Source: Chondrosia reniformis
Lineage: Eukaryota > Porifera > Demospongiae > Chondrillida > Chondrillidae
Direction: 5' to 3'
Length of the DNA: 64,000 nucleotides
NCBI GenBank assembly: GCA_947172415.1
Contig: OX359198.1
Coordinates: 4,061,401-4,125,400 of the forward strand
Below, one piece after another: positions 53,440 through 64,000 of this stretch. How positions within the stretch are numbered: the first letter of the stretch is position 1; each line of letters begins with the position of its first letter. The notes under the pieces were generated by a model. It saw only the letters and a program-made list of their open reading frames with translations. It was not told the DNA's origin and did not search any database. Made by a program: the position numbers and the translations under genes.

Positions 53440-55440
53440 TACTGTGATATCTACTGTTACCATGACTAAAAACATTTCTGTTATTCCTAGTGTTACCTTG
53501 ACTACTACCGTTACCTTGCCTACACTGGTACCATATCAATTATCGCTTTTGCAACTAGTATCACTAACGTGACTACTACCGTTACTGAGACTACAACTAT
53601 TTCAGTACTACCACCATTACCTTGTATCCTATAAACTATTCCCATTAATACTCCAGTTACCGTTAACCCTACCGTTACCGTCACTACAGCTGTTATTGTG
53701 ACTACTTCTGTAACCTTGATTACAACCATTATATACTGTGAATACCACCATTACCATATCTACTACTGTTACCGTGATAATTAAAGTTGCTGTGACTACA
53801 ACTGTTACCATGCAGGACTACCGCCATTATAGTGTCTCCTACCATTACTGTGACTACTATCGTTATCGCGAATGCTATTGTTACCGTAACTACTGCCATT
53901 ACCATCACCACTTCCATGGCTGTCATTACTAACATTACCGTGACTGCTCCAATTACCGTGACTATTACCTTCACCGTGACTGCCTCCATTACCATATATA
54001 TTTTCATAACAGTGACTACTATTGTTACAATTTCTAAGGCCATTATCGTGACTACTACCATAGCCACGACTGCTACTCCTGTTACAGTGAATACTACCAT
54101 TACTGTCACTACTACTGTTACCTTGATTAATGCTGTCACCGTGACTACAAGCGTTAACTTCACTACTATCCTTACACTGACCACTACCTTTATTGTGTAC
54201 TGTGGCAATCATTGTTACTTTGGTTCATTACCATGACTACTTCAATTACTGTGACTATTACCGTTACTGTGACTACCATCAATATCAAGTTTACCGCCAT
54301 CATCCTGAATAATACCTTTACCATGTCTTCTACTGTCACCGTGATTATTTCCATACCATGACTACAACTGATACTGTGACTACTACAGTTACCCTCACTG
54401 CTACTGTTACTTTGACTTTGCAGTTTCCCTGATTGCTACTGTTACCGTGATTAATACTTTGTCGTGGCTACCACCAATACCATGTCTACTGCCATTACCA
54501 TGTCTACTACCATTACCTTGTTTATTCCCAAAACCATGAATACTGTATATATACCATTACCGTGTCTGCCACCATCACCTTATCTACTACCATAAGCATG
54601 ACCACTACCATTACTGTGACGACTACAGTTACCATGTATACTCGGAGACATTTACCCGTTACCTTGACTCCTACCGTTACTTTGACTATTACTGTAACTG
54701 TGAGTATATACTACCATTACTATGTTAACTACCCTAAATGTAACATGATTATTACCATACCGTTCCTACTACCGCTACCAAGACAACCACCGATACCATC
54801 ACTACTGCTGTTACCATGACTACTTTTTGTGCCTATTGCAGTTACCTACTCTATACTAACATTTCCATTTCTACTACCGTTACAGTGACTATAACCATTA
54901 CTATTTCAACTACCTTTACTGTGACTACTACCATTGCTATGACTACTATGTTTACCGTGACTCCTACTGTTACCTTGACTACTACCATTACAGTGACTAC
55001 TACCATTACCATGTCTACTACCATTGCTGTTACTACGACAGGGACAATATCTCGGTACTTAACTACTACAGTTACTGTGACTACTACAATTAATGGGACT
55101 ACTTCCATCACCATGAATACAACTGTTACCATGTCTATTACTGTTACCATTACTTCCACCATTCCTTGTCAATTACTCCAACCATCACAAGTGCCAGTAC
55201 CTTGACTATACTCCTGTTAGTGTGACTACCACTGAAACCGTGACTTAAAGCATTACTGAGACAAGCACTGTTATGGCGTCTCTTGTCGTTACCTTGATTG
55301 TTATCATTACCCTGACTATCCCTGTTCCCATGACTACTACTGTTACCATGACTCTTCCTGTTACTATGACTACTATGGTTACCATGATTACTACCATTAC
55401 TGTAACTCCTATCATTTTTTTAATTTCTCATATTACAGGA
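53440..55440 (+). repeat. 18-bp satellite array 11, forward orientation (2 kb)
   Basis: The longest unbroken array in the window, with units like CTACTACCATTACCGTGA throughout. A 10-20 bp AT-rich patch appears now and then. Ends at the 3' end of LINE copy 3. Confidence 0.92.
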
Positions 55441-55492
55441 AATTATTATTACATAATAGGATGGATATACATTGTCATGTCCATTTTAAAAA

Positions 55493-58400
55493 TTAGATAG
55501 AAGGGATACGTCCCTCACTGGCGATCACATTGATTGGGGTCTTAATGGCATGACCAGTTGATGATCTGGATCCTCTGATACATCTGATTTGTGATTTTAG
55601 TAATGAGAAGTTGATCATGCATTTAATAGTGTTCATCATTTGACTGTATGGCTGATCACGCTTCGTTGCCAGCAATGACATCAATCTCTTGTATGTCACG
55701 TGAGCTGCCTTTCCCATTCCACCTGTAGTTGCACAAACAAGAGGAGTCAAGGAACTATGTTCAATTTCACGGATGCGTTGCTCATAGCTTCTCCGTTTTT
55801 CTCTTTCAGGACGTTGGTATGTAGCAGAGAGGCTTTGGGAATGGGTGAAAAACCCTCACGTCATAAAATGCATCCTGGGATCTCTCCCAGAATCCCTCCA
55901 CCTTTATGTCAACTTTAGCACCGTCTTGACTTTTGGCCGATCGTCCATGCGACACTTCCCCTGACGGGGGTTGCAGTTCAGGCTCTGTCCACACATTATG
56001 ACATACTTTAGTCATGAGATCTGCCATACGGTCTCTGTGTCACAACATTGGCATTCCTCCAGTGGGGCAGGTGAAGGCATTCTAAACTGTCAGATTCTTA
56101 CCACACACGTTTTCGGCATATTGGGCTTGGGCAGATGCCACCCATATTTCAAAGAAACAGCATCCTGGAAGGCTCCCTTGTGCAGAAAAAAACCCAAACT
56201 CATCAATTGGCAAAATGCTAAACTAGCTAGAGGCGCCCTTCAACTTGGCTTGATCCATTGCTAGCTTCATTTTGTCTGAGGTATGGTCTCGAATGGTTTC
56301 TGTCTTCTCTTGTACTTGCTTCCTCATCTTGCTCTTGAGGTCATTTCTGATTCTCATCGCTTCACCTGCAAATTCATCCATTTCTGTCTCCTCTGCTCAG
56401 AGATAGCATGGATTAGTGGTTCCGTTGCAGTGCGTGAGTTTACATACTCATCCTTAGCCAATTCTTTTGGTATACATATGTTGAGGCCCCCCATTCCTGC
56501 TGGAAGCGAGACTACCTTTCGTTCATTCTCGCTAATTCTCAAGCGTCCTGTTACAGCAGGGACAAACTTGTGTCTGATAGCATCTTTCAAAGGTTGTATG
56601 CTATTTTCGATCTGTCCAGTAATTCTGAACATGTACCTCCAATTGTTCACAATTCCATGAGTGAACCCACAGAATGCAGCATGAGGTTGAGTGTTGATAA
56701 CCAAGGTAAGTTCCCCAAGTCCTGCTATACAACTCTTGACTTTGGTTTGCACAAATGAATATTTCATATCATATGATCCAATGAAAGATCCCAGATATAT
56801 TCTTCCATCAGTTGTTATATGAACTCCACTGTCACTGAAAATAGTCTTGGCAAACTCCAGATGACTTTCCTTGACCACCAGCCAGGTTTTTGATGGATTC
56901 ACAAAGTAGCCATATTTTGGTCCTCTTTCAACAACCCTGTCCCACTAATGCTTCATTGCTAGCAGTCTTCCAGCAGCAGCAGCAGCAGCATCATCAGCAA
57001 ACCATATTTGTTTAGATAGACTCTCCAGTTCCAGGATCAGGGGCAGGATCACAATGGCGTACATACTCTTGGCCAGGGGATGGCCCCTGAGTAGTACCTT
57101 CCATTGATACTATAGCCTCACCATTGATGTACAGACTGGGTGAAAGTCTGTATGTGTTAGGCACCATGTTGGAAAGTGATGGACATAGCATCTCGATGTT
57201 CTTCATTGCTGCTTCCTGATTCGGTATATTAAATGCATTAGTGGCATAGACAAAAAGCAACCCCTCAGTTTCTTCATTTTCAGAAAAGGTTTCTCATGGC
57301 ATTCACTGCTACTCCACAGTCACCCTTATGCCCTGCACAAAGTTGGTATGTGCCTGCAGCATGCTGGATATCATCAGAAATTACTGAAAGGATGGCCTTG
57401 CCAATGATCCTCCGGCTGACTTCTCCTACTCCAGTTGGTCTAACACTGGGACACTTGTTAAGCACCACGAGATGGTTAGCCGTGAAGGCTTGCATTGGGT
57501 GTGGATCAATTGGACCACTGGCAGGTCTTCTGGCAGTTTTGGCTAGAGCTTCACATAGCTCCTTTGATGATCCTTTAAATGAGCAACAGATGCGGTGCCA
57601 TGCTGTAGCATCAAAACCAGAAGGTCTGTGGCTCCCCTTAGTTCTCAAAGCGGCTGCACTTATGGAGGAGGCATCAATCACATCAAAACAGTACTGGGTG
57701 GAATGGTATAGTTTCATTGGTAGGCGGGTAAGGGGTTGAGGGTTCGCACGGTTGTGCTGGTGGATGCTTCTGCAACAGAACTTCTCTGATGGTACATGAA
57801 GCATCAGAGGTGTCAATGACTTCATCAAGGCCAAGTGGCTCACCTGCTTTAGCCTCACCACATCTGTCACAAAGACGTGTTGCTGCCCGAACTTTACCCT
57901 CCATCATAAGTTCAGCAAATCTCCGTGCAATGCTTTTTGCTTGTTTGGTAGCTCGTCTTGTTAGACGTAGGCGTGACTGTATGGTTCTTACTTCTTCAAA
58001 TAGCTCATCAAGCTCCCCATCAAGCCACAACTTCATTCTTCGCTCAATACAGCAGACATGGTCTTTTGTTTTTGACTGGCAAGATGTTTTTTTGTAGAAT
58101 TAAGGATGGAAGGACCAGGCAGCTTTGAGGGCAATACATTCAATAGAGGTAGCCTAGGCAAAGGCATTAAAAAATTTCGCGATTTTTTGACAAAGGCCTG
58201 CCCCTGTTTACCTGATGGTACTTTAAAAATGTTTCTTTTCCATGTCACCATTTCATCATAGCAATCATCAATCTTTTTGCAGAACTGTTCTCCTTTCCAT
58301 GATCCCCAAACAAAATTTGGGGCTTCAGCCAGTATATATTGAAGCAGATTGGCCATGGGGATCTACCAGAGGCAGGCTTGATTCATCGTCTTCACTACTG

Positions 58401-58700
58401 GTTGTAGATGAATCACTCGGCTGAATACTGCTAACAACTACCCTCAAATTCGTTTCTTTGTTAGGTGATTGGGTCCATTGGATGCTGGCAGAATTTGAAC
58501 AATTCCCTAATCTCCCGGGTAGACAATCTATACATCTCAATTCTCCTTTTATGCACTTACAACTGAGACACTTGCCGCTGGCTGGCGTTACACCGACAAC
58601 TCGAAGGCATAGTGCCCCTTGTAGAGTGAAAGAACTGAAGGAACTGATCAGATTAGGATTGAAATTGAATCACATGTTAGCCTGGTCAGCCATCTTAGTT
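55493..58700 (-). pseudogene. Satellite-associated LINE, copy 3 (near full length, frameshifted)
   Basis: The longest copy, minus strand. The frame may start at an ATG near 58694 (MADQANM, followed by a stop). A Cys-rich N-terminal zinc region lies near 58480-58580 (GKCLSCKCIKGELRCIDCL). Next come WKRNIFKVPSGKQGQAFV, then FAELMMEGKVRAATRLCDR, then HRPSGFDATAWHRIC. RT: CAGHKGDCGVAVNAMR, FVYATNAFNIPNQEAAM, MEGTTQGPS (frameshift), then NPSKTWLVVKESHLEFAK, GRIYLGSFIGSYDM, QPHAAFCGFTHGIV. C-terminal: LTGRLRISENERKVVSLP, a degraded zinc motif, DLMTKVCHNVWTEPELQP, AKVDIKVEGFW and FYDVRVFHP (restriction-like endonuclease), then a tail to SEGRIPSI and a stop near 55493. At least four frame changes. 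Confidence 0.85.
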
Positions 58701-59420
58701 ACACGCTGGAAAAAATCATCAATTCCAATCACTATTGGGTCTACTACCAAGAGAGTGACTGCTACTATAAATGTGACTATAATGATTACCATCACTATTA
58801 CCACTACCTTAAATACTTCAATTACTTTGATTACCATCATTACTATCTACACCACCATTATCGTGACTACTACAGTTACCGTTACTACCATAGTTAATGT
58901 GTGGACTATCGTTATCATCACTACTTTCTTTACCCTGACTACCATAATTGTCTTAACAACTACCATTGCCATTACAACTACCATTACCGTGACTGCTAAA
59001 GTACTATGTCAAATACTGTTACAAACATTTCCACGACTATTACTGTGACCGTGACTACTATTGTTGCCGTGATTGCCACCCTAACTATATCTACTGCTGT
59101 TACCCTGAATACTACCATCACTTAGACCATTTCCATTACCAAGACTACTTTTGTTACCGTGACTTCTACCATAAACATGACTATTAACCTTACCCTGACT
59201 ACTACTGTAACTGTGAAAACCATCGTTCCCTTGTCAGTTACCCTGAATACTACAATTACCGTGATTGCTACTGTTAACGTACCTATTACCATTACCTTTA
59301 CTACTACCGGTGCTGTGACAACTACAGTTAACTTGACTATTACCTTTACTGAAACTGTACCACTTCAGTGACTACTACCATTGCCATGACTATATACCAC
59401 TGTAACTGTGACTGTTAGTT
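58701..59420 (+). repeat. 18-bp satellite array 12, forward orientation
   Basis: ATCACTATTGGGTCTACTACC onward. Same polarity as array 11 on the far side of LINE copy 3. Confidence 0.88.
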
Positions 59421-61384
59421 TATGAAAAATCTAAGATACCATTTTCCTACACGTTATGCCTATTCTGTAAAAGAGCCTATAGAATAACTAAACCTGAAGA
59501 GAAGTTTGGATGAAGAGACAGGAGTCTTTTCTTCCTTCTTTTCCCTTCCTTCATCCTCTTCTCCACCAGGTCAGCCAGCCTTTTCTGGGAATTCCACCCT
59601 TCATCGGTGATCCTGGGAGTTGTTATCTTTTTCTTTGTATTTATCTTGATCTATTGTGAATCCTTGGCTTTCTATGCTAAATCTAGGGGCCTTATATACA
59701 CAATTTTGGTGCAAAAAATTGAATAAGGTGTTAACTAAGACACATGATGAAATACAATTACCTAGCGGTATAGCGAGGTTAATTGTTTCAGTCGCTTAGG
59801 GGATTCGGGTCGAGGTTGCCCACGCGCATAATTGCTTAAAGGTGTGGCAAAGAAATTTTTCCCTTTTATTTAGGCCCATATCTAAATTTTGTGTCAAGTG
59901 TAGCTAAAGTTACAAACGGGCTAGAAGACCATCTTACCCTACAGCCTAAAGGGCCAACAGTGAGGTATCGAACGACGGTTGACATTTCAATGTAGACAAC
60001 TTACTTGATGCGTAAAAGTGGCTTGAATATTTTCCTTGGTTTAGCACCCCGAGATCGAGGTTGGGCCTTACAATAATGTCCATCGTCTCAAAATTACCAC
60101 AAGAAAGACTTTAAACTTTCCTGCGGAATTGATTCACTTACAGGAATAGTGGGGGACTGTCATGGAAATTTTGGCCCGCAAAAAAAGGTCTAGGGGACCA
60201 ATTTTCCTGAAAAATATGGTCCGCCAGGATACTTTTTTCCTTATAATATTGTTCCAGATTGGTCCACTTCCGTATAAAGCACAGTTTTGGATAAAAATAG
60301 AACAGTAGAAACTGCTTAACCCAAAGTTGGTTAATAACAAATAATCGAAACCGATAACTGTGCATGTACAAAAGACTACCATTCTACACGAAGAACTATA
60401 ATACTGTTTACACGAAAGATTTTAGTTCCGTACACATGCGTTGATCACTTGATGAAATAAATAAATAAATAAATAAATAAAATAAATATCGATCGTAATC
60501 TGAACTATGCACTAGCTGAGAAGAAGTTATGGAAAGTGACCAACTAACAGGCTATAATGTTATAGAAGAAGATGACAATTTAATTGCAGACATGAGTGTC
60601 CACATTACGACTTCTGTCGACCCAAAAGAATGCTCTATACAACTAGGAAGCGAGTAGATCACAAGAAGGCCAAGAAATTTCAGGTTACAGGTGGAGAACT
60701 GTTCTACAAGCAGAGGAAAAAAGGAGTTGTAAGAAATGCGGTTAGACGCTCATGCATGGCCGCCTTGGACCACTTTTCACACGGTAGGACCAATAGCTTA
60801 TTGAAATATTATTCTGGGGACCAAATTTTTCTTAAAATTTGGTCCCAGAGACCCATGTTTTCAGGACCAAATTTCCGGGGACAGGGACTATTAATTTCTC
60901 TTCGGGACACTCAAAACAAGCAGCCATATTGACTTCCATATTTTTAATTTTACGATATACCATGTTACATTTCAAAATGGATGGCAGCGAGGTCTGAACT
61001 GCGTTCACTCTAGTTTTATGAAAGGAATGTAAGTCGAATTAAAATTTTATGAATTAAATCTATATATTACTAATCTTGATTGTACAGATAAAACAGATTC
61101 AGTATAACTTTAGACCCAAGTAGGACTTATTACATAAATGTACCCGTAGGTCTTAAATAGTAACATTTCTTTGGAGATGGGGTTACACAAGACCGTCCTT
61201 AAGCATACTAGCAATTTTTTGCTTATAATTGATTCTAACTAGAGGCTGTCGGGATAGGGAGATTTTAAAGGTTGATTTTAGCTTAAAGTATTTAAAAGCC
61301 TGCTTAATAAGCCTACTGCATAACTGCAAACATTTAGCCTGAAAACTGGAGAAGTCACTACATATTCTAGAATACCTAATTATG
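59421..61384. other. Mostly non-coding stretch with small remnants
   Basis: An (AAAT)n run lies at about 60457-60488. A short + strand translation near 60640-60780 reads RKRVDHKKAKKFQVTGGELF, then YKQRKKGVVRNAVRRS. This is like the segment just before the zinc finger of Gypsy or Ginger integrases; it is a fragment only. GGGGACCAATTTTCCTG-type words near 60195 and 60820 recur loosely. No gene called. Confidence 0.4.
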
Positions 61385-61690
61385 TATGACTGTTACCGGG
61401 ACTAACACTGTTACCATGTCTAGTACTGTTACAGTGACTCCAACTATTAACTCACTGCTTATTACCGTTACCTTCAGTACTACCGTTACTCTGACAAATA
61501 CCATTACCACAACTACTACCGTTAATGAGACTACAACCCCTTACCTTGGCTACTACGATTACAGTGCCAACCATTGTTAGCCATTCTTGTTGCTATGACT
61601 GCAACTATTACCTTGACTATTACAATTACAGGGCCTACTACTTTGACTGTGACTCTTGCTGCTACCCTGAATGCTACAGTTACAGTAACT
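61385..61690 (+). repeat. 18-bp satellite array 13, forward orientation
   Basis: Degenerate forward units up to the left end of the pogo element. Confidence 0.82.
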
Positions 61691-61727
61691 ACTACCATAT
61701 TCTTGACAATCAGGGTCTCTGTTACTA

Positions 61728-63617
61728 CAGTGAAAACTGGTTAACACGAAGTCGCTTTACACGAAATATTGCTTAACACAAACAATTCGCCGAGACCAGG
61801 TTATTTACCATACTAAATATACTGCTTTACGCGAAACGTGTCTGTTAACACGAAGGCATTAACACGTAAAATTTGTCAAAATGGCAGTCGCGAAGAAGCA
61901 ACGGAGCTACTCGATAGATTTCAAGATAAACATTTTTGAAGAGATTGACGCCAAAAGGCTCTCTAAGTCGGAAATTTGTAAAAAGTACGACATTCCCAAT
62001 TCGACACTTTCTACGTTCTTGAAGAACAGGACTAAAGTCGAGGGAGAAAACTCCAGCGCCAACGGGAGTAGGAAACGTCTTTGCGAAGCAGCCTACTCTG
62101 ATATCGACGAAGCTCTGTACAGATGATTTCTGATGGCATGCCAAAACGCTGTCCCCATCAATGGTCCATTGATGATGAAAAAAGCAGAGAAATTTGCTGA
62201 GAATCTCGGGCACGGTGAGTTTAAAGCCACGACGAGTTGGCTCCAACGATTCAAGACTCACAAAGGAATTGTTTCAAAGCAATTTGTGGTGAGTCAGCTG
62301 CCACTGATACCTCTGTTGTTGTCAGCTGGAAAAACAGGCTCTCTGGTTTGTTGGAAGGATACTCTCCGGACTGCATTTACAATGTGGATGAAACCGGACT
62401 CTTCTACAGATGCTTACCAAATCGCACTTTAACCTTCAAAGGAGAACATTGCCATGGAGGTAAGATGTCCAAAGAACGGCTTACATTGCTGCTCGGTGCC
62501 AGCATGGATGGCTCTGATAAAATTGATCCTTTAATCATTGGAAAGTCTGCAAGGCCACGATGCTTTAGAACGACTGGAAGAATCCCTCTTCCTTATCAGT
62601 CAAATTCAACTGCATGAATGACTGGAGCAATATGGCAGCAATGGATTAAAGGATTCAACTCCAGAATGAAGCAACTTGATAAGAAGGTCATCCTTTTCAT
62701 TGACAATTGTCCTGGACATCCTGAAGTGAATGACCTCTCCAATGTAACTGTCCAGTACTTACCACCTCAGACCACATCACATCTGCAGCCTTGTGATCAA
62801 GGCATCATTCAGTGTTTTAAAAGACACTACAGACAATTGCTTCTACAGCAGCACATCATTGCCGTTGAAAGGAAGGAAGATTTCAAACCGACAGTACTGG
62901 ATGCCATGATCTACACCCAGACTGCCTGGGAGAAAGTAACAGCAAGTACCATAGCAAATTGCTTTCGGCATGCAGGTTTTTGTCATCCAGCAGGTGTGAA
63001 TAATTTTCCAACTAAAGAAGACCAACCTGAGGACTCAGTACAGGATTTAGTACAGCATGCTTGTCTACTTGCGGGTATAGAGACCTCAAATTGTGAAGGC
63101 TACACTGAAATTGATGCAGAAGTGGCAACTTCTGGTACTCTGTCTGATGAGGAGATTGCTTCACAGGTGCAGCAGGATAAGACCCAGCAGGATAGAGAAG
63201 ATGAAGATTCGGATGATGATGAGCTACCTACCCCTCCATCAAAAGATGCTGTAAGCGATGCGTTTCAAACCTTGAAGATGCACTTTCTGTGCAAAGACCC
63301 AAGCAAAATAAAAGATCTTTTAGCTTTAGAGACAGCCATAGTATGGGTAAAGAACCAAACGACATTAAATGACTTTTTCTCTTGACTTGACCAAACAGTA
63401 CACAATTCAGTTGCATAACTTGACATTTATTATGCTTTGATATTTTGTGTTTTGTGTATGCAGTTCATTTTTAGTGTATCAATGTGTTTATATGCATGTA
63501 TATATATACACTATTGGATCATTACATTACATATATGGAGATCTGATAACAAGAAATACTGTTAACGAGAAATGATTTGGCTTGCACCGTGAATTTCTCG
63601 TTAACCAGTTTTCACTG
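61728..63617 (+). mobile_element. Pogo-like DNA transposon, TA-flanked
   Basis: Ends CAGTGAAAACTGGTTAAC (61728) and its exact complement (to 63617), with TA at 61726-61727 and 63618-63619. 1.89 kb; one transposase gene fills it. It is inserted in satellite (array 13 left, array 14 right). Its coding damage is limited to two nonsense codons and one frameshift, so it is fairly young. Confidence 0.92.
61881..63385 (+). pseudogene. Pogo-type (CENP-B-like) transposase, 2 stops and 1 frameshift
   Basis: About 500 codons. The N-terminal helix-turn-helix reads RSYSIDFKINIFEEIDAKR and then DIPNSTLSTFLKNR. A TGA at 62124-62126 sits where family members have Trp. The CENP-B-type second helix-turn-helix follows (FLMACQNAVPINGPLMMKKA, TTSWLQRFKTHKGI). 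A frameshift lies near 62280. The DDE core then reads IYNVDETGLFYRCLP (first Asp), a second TGA at 62615-62617 again at a Trp site (before MTGAIWQQWI), FIDNCPGHPEV (second Asp), QPCDQGIIQCFKRHY (third Asp). An acidic tail (DREDEDSDDDELPTP) precedes the stop at 63385. It would bind the terminal repeats and move the element by cut and paste. Confidence 0.92.
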
Positions 63618-63619
63618 TA

Positions 63620-64000
63620 CTTCTGTTGCCGTTACTATATACTACTGTTACAGTGACTGCCACCGTTATCGTGTATACTACCGTAACTGTGATTACTAAT
63701 ATTAGCATGACTACTACTGTTGCTGTGACTACTACCATAACTGTGCATACTGACATTATGGTGACTACTACCGTTTCAGTAACTATATGCTAATCATACA
63801 GTGACTACTACCAATAATATGACGACTACGATTACCCTGACTACCACCCTTAACCCCAGTCACAGTGACTACTACAGAAAGCATGACTACTACTGTTATC
63901 GTGATTACTACCATGTCCTTGAATACTACCGTCACCATGACTCTCTGCGATTATTATCACTATTGTTAGTGTGACCTTTACTGTTAAGGTGCCCAGTAGA
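63620..64000 (+). repeat. 18-bp satellite array 14, forward orientation (runs off the window)
   Basis: CTTCTGTTGCCGTTACTATAT onward to the window end. The same satellite and polarity as array 13, so the pogo element split it. Confidence 0.88.

Overview
The window looks like an AT-rich, transposon-saturated genome of an early-branching marine invertebrate, with a sponge or cnidarian most plausible. Only one gene of ordinary cellular function is recognisable. It is a RidA-type reactive-intermediate deaminase on the + strand, split over five visible coding exons (13932-25521) with GT-AG introns, one of them 9.8 kb. Its first coding exon was not found. Nearly everything else is mobile DNA, much of it nested.

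Layout. 1-5490: a foldback repeat interrupted by Gypsy element 1 (670-5258, minus strand, frameshifted, initiator-Met tRNA primer site). 5491-9200: degenerate repeats and a broken non-LTR reverse transcriptase (7733-8901). 9210-13655: a Mutator-like element with about 330-bp terminal inverted repeats and a decayed SWIM-type transposase. 13932-25521: RidA, whose big intron holds pogo/Tigger and THAP-transposon remains. 25640-30960: a second copy of a foldback repeat, split by Gypsy element 2 (25876-30279, minus strand). Gypsy 2 resembles the CsRn1 clade, has a tRNA-Trp primer site and is the best preserved LTR element here.

32,855-64,000: a region of degenerate 18-bp satellite (close to NNTTACCGTGACTACTAC) running in both orientations. 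Almost every insertion between arrays is a transposon: four copies of one non-LTR retrotransposon family with an apparent C-terminal zinc motif plus restriction-like endonuclease, two Penelope-like elements, two Gypsy remnants, an intact-looking TTAA-flanked DNA transposon (44213-47848), and a TA-flanked pogo element (61726-63619).

The two points most worth pursuing are these. First, all four copies of the non-LTR family abut the 18-bp satellite, which suggests the satellite is its target or landing zone. Second, the TTAA transposon encodes a 906-residue protein with one 95-bp intron that joins a Mutator-like transposase region to a YqaJ/lambda-exonuclease-type nuclease. It sits inside one of those LINE copies, and removing it with one TTAA restores the LINE reading frame. 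Domain and family names come from motif reading only. No database search was possible.
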